Part shown: in pieces, positions 9,190-18,144 of the stretch | How positions within the stretch are numbered: position 1 is the first letter of the stretch | Layout of the letters: the number at the start of each line of letters is the position of its first letter | Notes under the pieces: generated by a model | The model's input: only the letters and a program-made list of their open reading frames with translations | The model's database searches: none | What the model was told of the DNA's origin: nothing | DNA from: Kluyvera sp040932435 | GTDB lineage: Bacteria > Pseudomonadota > Gammaproteobacteria > Enterobacterales > Enterobacteriaceae | Direction: 5' to 3' | DNA length: 64,000 nt | NCBI RefSeq assembly: GCF_040932435.1 | Contig: NZ_JBFQGA010000006.1 | Coordinates: forward strand, 372,001 to 436,000 | Program-made: the position numbers and the translations under genes

Positions 9190-10842
9190 TTATTTGCTGC
9201 CCGTTGCGCGTTTGAGCGCAACATGAGCGGTAATTCGCAGTCTCAACAATCGCCAGAATACCCATAGCAGCGTGGCGGCAGAGATGGCCGCTGTCAGCAT
9301 AAAGGTGTCATTGTAGGCAAGAATATTGGCCTCGAGCGTAGACGCGGTTTGGAGCAGGGCGCTGGCCTGCACATTGAGCAACGTACTGTCGCCAATCTGA
9401 CTTTGATATTGCTGAGCATACTGTTGCAGGCGATCGTTTATCAGCGGATTCAGGGTCGTTATCTGGTCAGCTAACTGACTGGAGTGGAATTTTTCACGCC
9501 AGGTCTGGAAGGTGCCGAGGATAGCGGAACCCAATAGGCCGCCGAGGTTCTGGCTCATGCCAAACAGCACCGAGAAACTCACGAGATTGCGCTGGTCGGC
9601 AATGACGCCGCCGATACCCGCCAGCATCGCTGGGGCGAGGAAAAAGGCGCTGCCAAAGCCCAACAGGAACTGGCTCAGCATTAGCTGGTCTGGGCGGGTG
9701 AGGCTGGTGGACTGGCTGTCGAGCAGCGATGCAATCATGATAAGCGCCAGCGCCGTGGCGGTGGGCCAATATAGGCGCGCGGGATTTAGCGTCAGGCAAC
9801 TGGCGATAATTCCACAGAGGATACCGGCAAAAATAGACCACGCCAGCGAGGTCATTTGTTCGTTCTGTAATCCGACAAACTGCAACCAGCCGATAACCCC
9901 GGTATTTTGCTCTGCCAGCACAATGCGAATTAGCACCATGATCAATCCCAACCGCAGAATACTGCCACTGGAGAGCCAGCGCGTATTGAGCAGCGGGTTG
10001 CTGCGATTATGTTCAAAAATCATGGCGCTGATGATAAGCACCGTGGCGGCAGCCAGCGACCAGCCGATCCACGGCGCTTCGAACCACCAATCAAGACGGC
10101 CCAGCGATAGCACCGCGCAGATAAGCGCCATGCCGGGGGCCAGCAGAATAAAGGTGATAAAGTCTTTTTTCTCAAACACCTTTTTGCGGTCGCTTGGCGG
10201 CAGTTTTAGGGCAATGACGCAGGCCAATGACACCAGCGCGAGTCCTAATTCGAAGAAATAGAGGCCGCGCCATTCGTCGATTTGCAGCAGTTCGGTGGAG
10301 AACAGACGGGCGAGGGGGATCGCCAGCGATGAACCGGTAATACCGATGGTTAGCGCCTTTAGTCGGTGTTTTGCCGGCCATGCCTGAACTTGGTAGTAAA
10401 TGCCCAGCGAACTGAGCGCCGCCGCCACCATGCCGTGCGCGGCGCGTACCATCAGCGCGGAGTTGAGATCGTTGACGAACAGGTGGAAAAAGGTCACCAG
10501 CACATACAGCACCAGAAAGCCTTCGGTAAACGCACGCAGGCCAAACTGCTGGCGAAATTTGACCAGCAGCAGGTTGATGGACACGTTGGTCATCACGTAT
10601 ACCGCAGGCAGCCAGGCGATTTCCGTCGACCAGGCGGCGAACGAACCCTGCAGGTTTTGCAGATTGGCGGTGACCACCGCGTTGCCCAGTGCACCGGTCA
10701 GGCACACCAGTAGGCCGACGATGCCGTAGGCAACCCGTTTTGGCATGCTGTGAATTGGCGTTGACGGCGAACCGAGAATGGCCGGTTTTTCATGCGGCGC
10801 CCAGTCGTGCGGGGCGTAAGGATCGCGGCGTGGAGGGGACAT
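9190..10842 (-). CDS. MFS drug/phenolic exporter (DHA2/EmrB-like)
   Basis: The 550-residue protein has a polar N-terminal tail of about 35 residues followed by some 12-14 hydrophobic helices typical of the proton-antiport DHA2 branch. A large periplasmic loop sits before the last helix (residues about 455-510), as in EmrB-type pumps that work with HlyD adaptors. It is the inner-membrane pump of a tripartite system. Its start codon overlaps the marR stop by one base (TAATG), so it is co-translated with its regulator. The substrate is unknown; related pumps export hydrophobic acids and phenolics. Confidence 0.88.
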   Translation of the reverse strand: MSPPRRDPYAPHDWAPHEKPAILGSPSTPIHSMPKRVAYGIVGLLVCLTGALGNAVVTANLQNLQGSFAAWSTEIAWLPAVYVMTNVSINLLLVKFRQQFGLRAFTEGFLVLYVLVTFFHLFVNDLNSALMVRAAHGMVAAALSSLGIYYQVQAWPAKHRLKALTIGITGSSLAIPLARLFSTELLQIDEWRGLYFFELGLALVSLACVIALKLPPSDRKKVFEKKDFITFILLAPGMALICAVLSLGRLDWWFEAPWIGWSLAAATVLIISAMIFEHNRSNPLLNTRWLSSGSILRLGLIMVLIRIVLAEQNTGVIGWLQFVGLQNEQMTSLAWSIFAGILCGIIASCLTLNPARLYWPTATALALIMIASLLDSQSTSLTRPDQLMLSQFLLGFGSAFFLAPAMLAGIGGVIADQRNLVSFSVLFGMSQNLGGLLGSAILGTFQTWREKFHSSQLADQITTLNPLINDRLQQYAQQYQSQIGDSTLLNVQASALLQTASTLEANILAYNDTFMLTAAISAATLLWVFWRLLRLRITAHVALKRATGSK

Positions 10843-11273
10843 TATTTCTTCTCCACTTCACGCAGTAGCTTCATCAGAACTTCACGGGTTTGTTCCTGTT
10901 CTTCTGGGGTAATGACCGTCAGAATCTCTTCTCGCAGCTCATCAGCCACCGCTTTGACCTGATGATAGAGCGCCATCCCTTTTTCGGTGGCGACCAGCAG
11001 ACGTTTACGCTTATCACGCTCGGTGAGCGCCCGTTCAACCAGCCCCAAATTGACCAGCTTGTTAATCAAGGGCACTACGGTGGCGCTTTCGACACCAAGC
11101 GCTTGCGCCAGCTCGATTTGCGAAAGCGGCTGCTCGTTGCTGGCAATCGAGGCGACGGCAACCCACATGGCTTGGCTCATGCCAAGATCCTTAAGTCGCC
11201 GATTGACGGCCAGTCGCCAGTGATGGGCGGTAAGATAGAGAAGATGGGAGAAATTTAGCTGACGGTTATCCAT
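10842..11273 (-). CDS. MarR-family transcriptional regulator of the efflux operon
   Basis: The 143-residue protein has the winged-helix layout of MarR/SlyA proteins: dimerisation helices at both ends, HTH at about 50-80 (LSQIELAQALGVESATVVPLINKLVNLGLVER), then the basic wing (ERDKRKRLLVATEKG). It is the first gene of the operon and has a perfect palindrome just upstream, consistent with autorepression released by phenolic ligands. Ligand identity is unknown. Confidence 0.9.
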   Translation of the reverse strand: MDNRQLNFSHLLYLTAHHWRLAVNRRLKDLGMSQAMWVAVASIASNEQPLSQIELAQALGVESATVVPLINKLVNLGLVERALTERDKRKRLLVATEKGMALYHQVKAVADELREEILTVITPEEQEQTREVLMKLLREVEKK

Positions 11274-11289
11274 GGCGAATTATTCATAA

Positions 11290-11307
11290 TCATTAGAGCT
11301 CTAATGA
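11290..11307. promoter_or_regulatory. 18-bp perfect palindrome, likely MarR operator
   Basis: TCATTAGAGCTCTAATGA reads identically on both strands and ends 16 bases upstream of the marR start. MarR proteins bind such 16-20 bp palindromes overlapping their own promoters. That it is the operator is inferred from position and symmetry. Confidence 0.75.
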
Positions 11308-11422
11308 GTTTACGTTCGGCGGAAACCATAATTCAAGTGAATATGAAAAATAAGTGTTATCTGAAGGGAACGGGACTGTTAGCGAAAGGCCCGACGTCAC
11401 GCTGCGCCGCCGGGCCATAAGA

Positions 11423-12745
11423 TTAGATCTGGCTGGCTTGGCCGTTAACGACCACATCCTGACGTTTACGGCGGCTAGCAAAGAAAATCGCCGTCAGCGA
11501 GATAGCCACGGTGATCCCCAGATACCAAGCGACAGGAACCCAGTTGCCGTTATATTTCGCCAGCAAACCGGTAGCAATCAGCGGCGCGGTGCCGCCCGCC
11601 AATGCTGCGCCAATTTGATAACCTAGCGTTATCCCCGTATAGCGTACGTTAGCGCTGAAAATCTCGGAACACAAAGTCCCCAGCACGGCGGTAATCGGTG
11701 ACCACAGGATGCCGAAAGTGATAACCGTCGCCAGCATAATGCCCCAGGTAGTACCGGTATTGAGCAACAGGAACCACGGCACGATAAACAGGCCCAGCAG
11801 AACAACGCTGATGGCGTACATCCGTTGACGGCCAATTTTGTCCGACAGAAGGCCCATCAGCGGGATCATAACGGTCGACACCAGCGCACCGAGAGTCACG
11901 GCTTCAAGCACCTGCGACTTTTGGTAGGTGAGTGTCGTGGTGGCATAGCTGACCACAAAGGTAGAGAAAATATAGAACGGCGCGGTTTCCACCACCTTCA
12001 GGCCTGCGGCAATAATCACTTCGCGCCAGTGGTGGGTTAGGGTTTCGCGTAACGGCGCTTTGGCGACCTTGCCGGACTCTTTCACCTTCTTGAATTCTGG
12101 CGTTTCATCGATATCTTTACGGATCCACAGACCGACCAGCACCAGCACGGCGCTCATCAGGAACGGAATACGCCAGCCCCAGGAGAGGAACTGTTCTTCG
12201 CTAAACAGGGTCATCAACGAGACGATAAAGGTTGCCATCAGCATCCCGATGGTGACGCCCGCCTGCGGGATGCTGCCGAAGAAGCCTTTGCGCTTCTCTG
12301 GCGCGTATTCATAGGCTAGCAGCAATGCGCCGCCCCATTCGCCGCCGATGCCGATGCCCTGAATAATACGCATCAGAATCAGCAGAATCGGTGCCCAGAT
12401 GCCAATCTGGTCGTAGGTTGGCAGCAGGCCAATCATGACGGTTGCACTGCCCATCAGCGAAAGGGTAAGAACTAAGGTTTTTTTGCGGCCAATGCGGTCG
12501 CCAATATGGGCGAAAATTACCCCGCCGATTGGACGAATAAAGAAAGTGAGTGAGAAAGAGAGGTAGGAGAGAATCAGGCCAATAACCGGGTCAACCATTG
12601 GGAAAAAGATTTTGTTGAAGACCAATGCGGCGGCCGTGCCGTACAGAAAATAGTCAAACCATTCAATGGAACTACCGGTTAGGCTAGCAATCAGGACCCT
12701 TTTATTTTTTTTCAGGATCGTGGTGCTGCTTTCTTGTATTGTCAT
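11423..12745 (-). CDS. MFS metabolite:H+ symporter (MHS family, ShiA/ProP-like)
   Basis: The 440-residue, 12-helix protein has the MHS signatures SSIEWFDYFLYGTAAA (helix 1) and HIGDRIGRKKTLVL (loop 2-3), and GIGGEWGGALLL in helix 4. The family imports organic acids, osmolytes and shikimate with protons. The substrate cannot be read from the sequence. A PQQ quinate/shikimate-type dehydrogenase and protocatechuate dioxygenase lie 12-18 kb away, so an aromatic or hydroaromatic acid is one possibility. It is transcribed alone; about 330 bases separate its start from ydcF. Confidence 0.85.
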   Translation of the reverse strand: MTIQESSTTILKKNKRVLIASLTGSSIEWFDYFLYGTAAALVFNKIFFPMVDPVIGLILSYLSFSLTFFIRPIGGVIFAHIGDRIGRKKTLVLTLSLMGSATVMIGLLPTYDQIGIWAPILLILMRIIQGIGIGGEWGGALLLAYEYAPEKRKGFFGSIPQAGVTIGMLMATFIVSLMTLFSEEQFLSWGWRIPFLMSAVLVLVGLWIRKDIDETPEFKKVKESGKVAKAPLRETLTHHWREVIIAAGLKVVETAPFYIFSTFVVSYATTTLTYQKSQVLEAVTLGALVSTVMIPLMGLLSDKIGRQRMYAISVVLLGLFIVPWFLLLNTGTTWGIMLATVITFGILWSPITAVLGTLCSEIFSANVRYTGITLGYQIGAALAGGTAPLIATGLLAKYNGNWVPVAWYLGITVAISLTAIFFASRRKRQDVVVNGQASQI

Positions 12746-13076
12746 GAAGAATCACTCCCGCCACGTTGGGTTAAAATCAGGTGTCACCCTGAAAGGTGAA
12801 ATGGTGCAACCTTAATTGTGAAAAAGGTTGCTTGATTGTTAAGCAACTTAGATATGCGCGTTATCTTTGGCAAGCCTGACGTTGAAGTTTGTGAGTTAAA
12901 ATGAACCTTATTTCTATTTTAAATGACTGTAATAATGGGATATGTTAGGTGTTAATTCTGAAATCGTTCTAATTTGTGGTGTAAAATTCAGGTGCAACCG
13001 CATTGTTTTTAGACGTTTCTAGTTATTTCATTTCTGTTACAAATTGCCGGAGCTAGACAAAGGAGTATCGAGGACA
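12746..13076. other. Intergenic region between the MHS transporter and ydcF
   Basis: About 330 bases, AT-rich, between divergent starts. A short inverted motif, CACCTGAAAGGTG near 12785-12797, lies close to the transporter gene and could be an operator. No ORF, RNA gene or repeat family is recognised. Confidence 0.4.
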
Positions 13077-13871
13077 ATGAGCGTGTCATGTTTAACACAA
13101 GCCTCACTGGAGGCGGCAAATCGGCTGGGACGCTGGTTGGCGCAGGATGATGTTGACGGCCGACCGGATACCGCCGACGCACAGCTGGTGGTGCTGGCCG
13201 GAAACGCCGTGATGCCGACGGTCGATGCCGCCTGCGAACTGGCAAAACGCAGCGGCGGCACGCTGCTTATCTGCGGCGGAGTAGGTCATTCAACCTCATT
13301 TCTTTATCAAGCGCTGGCGCAGCACCCGCGCTATCGGCAAATAAGTGTGAACGGCGAACCGGAAGCAACGCTGCTGGCGGAAATTGCGCATCAGTTCTGG
13401 CACATTCCACGCGAGCGTATTGTGGTTGAGGATGAGTCCACCAACTGCGGTGAAAACGCATGGTTTACCCGGCGAGTGATGGAACAGCAAGGCATCAATC
13501 CACAAAGTGCAACGCTGGTGCAGGACCCCACCATGCAGCGGCGCACCATGGCGACCTTTGCACGGGTCTGGCAAGACGTGACACCGTCACCGAAATGGGT
13601 GAGTTTCCCCGGCTTTATACCGGTACTGGAAAATACGCCGCAGGGCGTGGCCTGGCAGCAGCCAGCAGCAGGTGTATGGCCGGTTGCCCGCTATCTATCG
13701 TTGATTCTCGGTGAGTTGCCGCGTTTGCGAGATGATGCCCATGGTTACGGTCCACGGGGCAAAGGGTTTATTAGTCATGTCGATATTCCAAGCGACGTAG
13801 AAGACGCCTGGCAGCATTTGGCTGCACAACCGCAGCTATTAGCGGAACTGGCGAGCCGCAATATCGGTTAG
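13077..13871 (+). CDS. ydcF: DUF218 family protein YdcF
   Basis: The 264 residues align with E. coli YdcF, including LAGNAVMPT, CGGVGHSTSFLY, DESTNCGENA and VQDPTMQRRTMATF. The DUF218 fold is Rossmann-like; the E. coli protein binds S-adenosylmethionine in vitro and its role is unknown. The ATG at 13077, behind ATCGAGGACA, matches the E. coli length; an upstream in-frame start at 13044 would add residues with no counterpart. In E. coli ydcF also lies between hrpA and aldA. Confidence 0.92.
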   Translation: MSVSCLTQASLEAANRLGRWLAQDDVDGRPDTADAQLVVLAGNAVMPTVDAACELAKRSGGTLLICGGVGHSTSFLYQALAQHPRYRQISVNGEPEATLLAEIAHQFWHIPRERIVVEDESTNCGENAWFTRRVMEQQGINPQSATLVQDPTMQRRTMATFARVWQDVTPSPKWVSFPGFIPVLENTPQGVAWQQPAAGVWPVARYLSLILGELPRLRDDAHGYGPRGKGFISHVDIPSDVEDAWQHLAAQPQLLAELASRNIG

Positions 13872-13879
13872 TTCAAACC

Positions 13880-13904
13880 TACGGGCCGCCGTCAGCGGCC
13901 CGTA
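13880..13904. terminator. GC-rich hairpin between convergent ydcF and the small membrane protein gene
   Basis: A perfect 10-bp stem (TACGGGCCGC / GCGGCCCGTA) with a 5-base loop fills the gap between two convergent genes. Flanking T-runs are weak, so termination may be partial. Confidence 0.65.
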
Positions 13905-14423
13905 TTAACGGAAGCTCCACTGCACGCTGACGACAAATATTGAAGGCAGAATAATGCCGCTCTCCACGCCGAAATAGTCGGTAAAGTTATATTGCAGGCC
14001 ATGATAAACATAAGGGGCGAAACCGACGCCGGTGATTTTTTTCGCCGTATGATAGGCACCGTCATCGCCGCAGTGGCTGAAAGCATCAAAGAAGAACTCG
14101 CCGGTATAGGCGTAAATCCCCTTAAAGGTCCATCCCGTCTGGCTGTTGAACCAATCCCGCCGCACGCCCAGCGTCAGACAGCGATCGGCGAAGCTGTTTT
14201 TCATTGTCCCGACGAGCAGACTGTATTTTGAATCAGCGGAAAACTTCCGTTCGACCGAAAAGAAATCATTATTGAATTTTTCGTTATATTGGCCGTGATT
14301 ATCGGTCATGTGATAAACGAAGGAACCCGTATTGATAGAGTACAGGTTGATTTCACCCGCATTGCAGGGGGCAACCAGCGCGGCGGCGGATGCAAATGCT
14401 GATGAAATGAGGGTTCTGCGCAT
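13905..14423 (-). CDS. Small secreted, probable outer-membrane beta-barrel protein
   Basis: A protein of 172 residues with a Sec signal peptide (cleavage probably after CNA, about residue 22), then alternating polar/hydrophobic strands rich in Tyr, Phe and Gly (SLLVGTMKNSF, GFAPYVYHGLQYNF) ending in a terminal aromatic pattern (VVSVQWSFR), as expected for an 8-strand barrel. I do not recognise an E. coli orthologue at this place. Function unknown; one Cys pair in the mature part (ADRCL and SHCGDD) could form a disulfide. It is inserted between ydcF and aldA, which are adjacent in E. coli. Confidence 0.75.
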   Translation of the reverse strand: MRRTLISSAFASAAALVAPCNAGEINLYSINTGSFVYHMTDNHGQYNEKFNNDFFSVERKFSADSKYSLLVGTMKNSFADRCLTLGVRRDWFNSQTGWTFKGIYAYTGEFFFDAFSHCGDDGAYHTAKKITGVGFAPYVYHGLQYNFTDYFGVESGIILPSIFVVSVQWSFR

Positions 14424-14537
14424 GATTAAACTCAGTAAAGCCGGAAATTAAAAACAATTGTCTCCATCATACGTTTTTGGCCATAAACAAAGGCTCAACC
14501 GAATTCTGGCATGCTGTTTCAACTCTTGATCTATGTT

Positions 14538-14553
14538 TATGAGTTGCCTCACA
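14538..14553 (+). promoter_or_regulatory. CRP-like site upstream of aldA
   Basis: TATGA-N6-TCACA at 14538-14553 differs at one core base from the CRP consensus TGTGA-N6-TCACA. aldA is CRP-activated in E. coli, so the position about 95 bases before the start codon is sensible. Predicted by eye only. Confidence 0.45.
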
Positions 14554-14647
14554 GAAACGGACGGATTAAGTGGGAAAAGTTGCCGAAATGTATATGTATT
14601 TAACAATAATTTCACTTGTTAAAACATCATACAAACAGGAGCAGGTC

Positions 14648-16093
14648 ATGACGGCAACCGTGCAACATCCGATGTATATTGATGGACAGTTCGTTAACTG
14701 GCAGGGAGATCAGTGGATTGACGTTATCAATCCCGCGACACAAGCGTGTCTTTCCCGCATTCCTGATGGCGACGCTGAGCACGCTAGGTTGGCAATCGAT
14801 GCTGCGGAACGCGCGCAACCGGCCTGGGAGGCACTGCCCGCTATTGAACGCGCCGGATGGTTGCGCAAAATTGCCGCAGGGATCCGCGCTCGTGCGCCTG
14901 AAATCAGCCAGATGATTGTGGCCGAAGGTGGCAAAATTCAACAGCTGGCGGAGGTGGAAGTCGGTTTCACTGCGGATTATATCGAATACATGGCCGAATG
15001 GGCGCGTCGCTATGAAGGCGAAATCCTGCAAAGTGACCGTCCGGGTGAAAACATTTTTGTCTTCAAACGCGCGCTGGGCGTGACCACCGGCATTTTGCCG
15101 TGGAACTTCCCCTTCTTCCTGATTGCCCGTAAGCTTGCTCCTGCGCTTATCACCGGCAATACCATTGTCATTAAACCGAGCGAATTTACGCCCAATAACG
15201 CGGTGGCGTTCGCCGAGATTGTGCATCAGATTGGCCTGCCGAAAGGGGTCTTTAACCTTGTGCTGGGGCGCGGTGAAACCGTAGGTCAAGAGCTGGCGGG
15301 CAACCCGAAAGTGGCGATGGTCAGCATGACGGGCAGCGTGGCGGCCGGTGAGAAAATCATGGCGGCGGCGGCGAAAAATATCACCAAAGTCTGTCTGGAA
15401 CTTGGCGGCAAAGCGCCAGCGATTGTTCTGGACGATGCCGACCTTGAGCTGGCGGTAAAAGCGGTGGTGGACTCACGAGTCATCAACACCGGGCAGGTCT
15501 GTAACTGCGCTGAGCGTCTGTATGTGCAAAAAGGTATTTACGACCGTTTCATCAATAAGCTCGGTGAGGCGATGAAAGCGGTGGCATTTGGCGATCCATC
15601 GCAGCGTAACGATATTGCGATGGGGCCGCTGATTAACGCCGCCGCGCTGGAACGCGTCGAGCAGAAGGTTGCTAAAGCCGTGAAGCAAGGGGCGCGCGTG
15701 GCACTGGGCGGTAAAGCGGTTGAGGGCACGGGTTATTTCTATCCGCCTACGCTCCTACTCGATGTGCGTCAGGAGATGGATATTATGCATGAAGAGACCT
15801 TCGGGCCGGTACTGCCGGTGGTGATGTTCGATACTCTCGATGACGCGCTCGCGATGGCTAACGATAGCGAGTATGGCTTGACCTCATCTATTTATACGCG
15901 CGATCTCAATCTGGCCATGAAAGCGGTTCGCGGGCTGAAGTTTGGCGAAACCTATATTAACCGTGAGCACTTTGAAGCGATGCAGGGTTTCCATGCCGGT
16001 TGGCGTAAATCAGGTATTGGCGGGGCAGATGGAAAGCACGGCCTGAATGAATATCTGCAAACTCAAATGGTGTATTTACAGACTCAAGGTTAA
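14648..16093 (+). CDS. aldA: Aldehyde dehydrogenase A (lactaldehyde/glycolaldehyde dehydrogenase)
   Basis: The 481 residues from the ATG at 14648 are closely similar to E. coli AldA (479 residues), with MYIDGQFVNWQGD at the start and the catalytic Cys in GQVCNCAER near residue 285; the general base Glu lies in CLELGGKAPA. It oxidises L-lactaldehyde to lactate and glycolaldehyde to glycolate with NAD, in fucose, rhamnose and glyoxal metabolism. An in-frame start at 14570 would add 26 residues absent from the E. coli protein, and the AGGAGCAGGT ribosome site fits 14648. Confidence 0.97.
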   Translation: MTATVQHPMYIDGQFVNWQGDQWIDVINPATQACLSRIPDGDAEHARLAIDAAERAQPAWEALPAIERAGWLRKIAAGIRARAPEISQMIVAEGGKIQQLAEVEVGFTADYIEYMAEWARRYEGEILQSDRPGENIFVFKRALGVTTGILPWNFPFFLIARKLAPALITGNTIVIKPSEFTPNNAVAFAEIVHQIGLPKGVFNLVLGRGETVGQELAGNPKVAMVSMTGSVAAGEKIMAAAAKNITKVCLELGGKAPAIVLDDADLELAVKAVVDSRVINTGQVCNCAERLYVQKGIYDRFINKLGEAMKAVAFGDPSQRNDIAMGPLINAAALERVEQKVAKAVKQGARVALGGKAVEGTGYFYPPTLLLDVRQEMDIMHEETFGPVLPVVMFDTLDDALAMANDSEYGLTSSIYTRDLNLAMKAVRGLKFGETYINREHFEAMQGFHAGWRKSGIGGADGKHGLNEYLQTQMVYLQTQG

Positions 16094-16098
16094 ATCCC

Positions 16099-16136
16099 GG
16101 GCGGTCGGATGCGACAAACGTCGTCATCCGGCCGCC
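16099..16136. repeat. REP-like hairpin after aldA
   Basis: GGCGGTCGGATG and CATCCGGCCGCC form a 12-bp stem (one wobble pair) around a 14-base loop that itself contains complementary CGAC/GTCG. It resembles a single REP unit and is the only terminator-like structure between aldA and the convergent ada gene. Confidence 0.6.
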
Positions 16137-16181
16137 GATACGAAACGCTTTCCCGTTATTCCTGTCCCATGACTGCCCGCG

Positions 16182-17264
16182 TTATTCTTCCTGTTCGAAA
16201 ACGGCTTCCCGTTGCGGGATGGCGAACATTTTCTCGTGTTCTAGCAGCCAAGCTTTGCGCGCCACCCCGCCGCCGTAGCCGGTCATACTGCCATCTTTGC
16301 CTATGACACGATGACAGGGGATGACAATGGCAATGCGGTTGGCTCCGTTTGCTGCGGCCACGGCGCGGGCGGCGGTGGGCTTATTCATCGATTCGGCCAG
16401 TGCCTGATAATGGGTGGTGCGCCCACTGGGAAGCTGGGCCAGCGCTTGCCAAACGCTGCGCTGAAAATCGCTCCCCGGCGTATCCAACGCAAGGGTAAAA
16501 TCACGGCGTTGACCGGCAAAGTACTCACCAATTTCCTGCTCGGCTTGGCGAATATGCGAATTGGTACCGGCGATAATCCTGGCGCGTAACAAGCGTTGCA
16601 GATCGCTAAATTCTGTTTCCAGCATTCTTCGGTCGACAAACTCCAGCAGACATACACCGCGCTCGGTAGCGCAAACGAACATTGGCCCAAGCGGGGTGGT
16701 AAAACGGTGAATTAGGATAGTCTGCTGATGCTCAACTGGGGAGTGCCCGGTCAGCTTTTTGCAGGTATAGCCGAAACCGCTAAGCGACTCGTAACCGCTA
16801 TCAAAAGCGACGTCGGTAGCGCTGCGTCCCGCTTTCAGCTCCTGCAATGCCACGTTAACCCGCTGCATGCGTTGAAACGCCTGAAAGGTCATGCCGTGAT
16901 GCTGTAAGAACCAGCGCCGTACCCGTTCAGGGCTAATCCCATGGTGGCGCAGCAGACTATCGCTAACCCGCGCTTTGGGCGTTTGACGTACCAGGGCTAG
17001 CGCCTGCTCGATGAACGGTGGCGCTGAACAGGCATTTTCGGTGGGACGACACACTTTGCACGGGCGAAAACCGGCGTCCAGCGCCGATTTGAAAGTATTA
17101 AAAAACTCCACGTTTTCCCGCTTCGGTTTACGCGCCCGGCAAATGGACAGGCAAAATACCCCGGTGGTTTTGACACCGACAAAGAAAACGCCGGTATATT
17201 CCGAAGCGCGTTCAAGTAGCGCCTGATACCACGTATCACACTGGGCGCTATCGGTGATTTTCAT
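16182..17264 (-). CDS. ada: Ada: O6-methylguanine-DNA methyltransferase and AraC-type regulator
   Basis: The 360-residue protein shows Ada organisation. An N-terminal zinc domain carries FCxxxC (about 38-42) and CKVC (about 69-72), the methylphosphotriester acceptor; an AraC-type HTH is at about 85-180; the C-terminal methyltransferase has the active-site Cys in PCHRV, plus NRIAIVIP and GYGGG. It repairs O6-methylguanine and methylphosphotriesters, and once methylated activates the adaptive response. In E. coli ada is linked to alkB elsewhere in the chromosome; no alkB is seen here. Its start overlaps the preceding PEP-mutase-like gene by 17 bases. Confidence 0.9.
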   Translation of the reverse strand: MKITDSAQCDTWYQALLERASEYTGVFFVGVKTTGVFCLSICRARKPKRENVEFFNTFKSALDAGFRPCKVCRPTENACSAPPFIEQALALVRQTPKARVSDSLLRHHGISPERVRRWFLQHHGMTFQAFQRMQRVNVALQELKAGRSATDVAFDSGYESLSGFGYTCKKLTGHSPVEHQQTILIHRFTTPLGPMFVCATERGVCLLEFVDRRMLETEFSDLQRLLRARIIAGTNSHIRQAEQEIGEYFAGQRRDFTLALDTPGSDFQRSVWQALAQLPSGRTTHYQALAESMNKPTAARAVAAANGANRIAIVIPCHRVIGKDGSMTGYGGGVARKAWLLEHEKMFAIPQREAVFEQEE

Positions 17265-18024
17265 CGGCGAAAACTCCTGTAAAGGATTGCTGTTGGCGAA
17301 GGGTTAACAGTAGTTCGTTTAGCCTGTTTTGTATCGCGCAATGTAGCGCATTGCCCATAGAAATGCGTCGCACGCCGAGTTTGCCCAGCTGGGCAAAGTC
17401 CGGCAGAACGGGCACAGCCATGACATTTAGCGGCAGCGAAGTTTGATTCACAATAGCGGCGATGTCATCAGGGTGGGTGACACAGGGCACAAAAATACCG
17501 TCAGCGCCGTGTTCTGCATAACGCATTGTGCGAGTTAAGGTTTCTTCACGGGCGTTGGCAAGTCCGAGTAAAAAAGGGTCGGTGCGAATGTTAAGAAATA
17601 ATGTGCAGCTCTGGGCGGTGAGTCCCTTGCGGATGCTTTGCAGGCGGTTAGCAAACAGCGCGGCATCTTCAAGCTCGCGTTTACCGTTGCGCACTCGGCT
17701 ATCTTCCAAATTAACACCGACGACGCCGAGTGCCGCCAATCGCAGCAGGTTTTCGACCACGCCGTCTGGCGTCTCGGCGTAGCCCGACTCCATATCGACG
17801 TTCAGCGGCAACGTGCTGGCAGCACGGATCCGGCAAACCATAAAGTACAGTTCTTCAAAGGTAAGGCTTTCGCCATCCGCATATCCGAGCATAGTCGCGA
17901 TGGCCGCGCTTGAGGTGCCAAGTGCCTGATAACCTGCCTGGGCGGCGGCGCGGGCGCTGCTCGCGTCCCAAACGTTGGCAAGAAGCAGTGGGGAGGCTTG
18001 ATAATGCAGTGCGGTAAAATCCAT
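17248..18024 (-). CDS. Isocitrate lyase/PEP mutase superfamily protein
   Basis: This 258-residue TIM-barrel protein has family signatures: LLLANVWDASSARAA (N-terminal), LNVDMESGYAE (metal-binding acidic cluster), and GVVGVNLEDSR. Relatives cleave or form C-C or C-P bonds of oxo-acids (methylisocitrate lyase, oxaloacetate decarboxylase, PEP mutase); the substrate is not evident, and the lyase-type KKCGH loop is not seen. The start at 18024 has the ribosome site CGGAGATCACC; the upstream ATG at 18048 lacks one. It is in one transcription unit with ada, overlapping it by 17 bases. Confidence 0.82.
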   Translation of the reverse strand: MDFTALHYQASPLLLANVWDASSARAAAQAGYQALGTSSAAIATMLGYADGESLTFEELYFMVCRIRAASTLPLNVDMESGYAETPDGVVENLLRLAALGVVGVNLEDSRVRNGKRELEDAALFANRLQSIRKGLTAQSCTLFLNIRTDPFLLGLANAREETLTRTMRYAEHGADGIFVPCVTHPDDIAAIVNQTSLPLNVMAVPVLPDFAQLGKLGVRRISMGNALHCAIQNRLNELLLTLRQQQSFTGVFADENHR

Positions 18025-18111
18025 GGTGATCTCCGGTTGTGGGGGCAAGCGGAGTGTGCCGCGAGGCGATGAATACTCACAACCGAAAATTGGACGACCA
18101 TTTTTGGGCGG

Positions 18112-18137
18112 AAAAGCGGGGGAGTGGCATCCCCCGC
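18112..18137 (-). terminator. Terminator of gapC
   Basis: On the minus strand, GCGGGGGA and TCCCCCGC pair around a 6-base loop and are followed by TTTTCC, a few bases past the gapC stop codon. Confidence 0.75.
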
Positions 18138-18144
18138 GAGGTGA

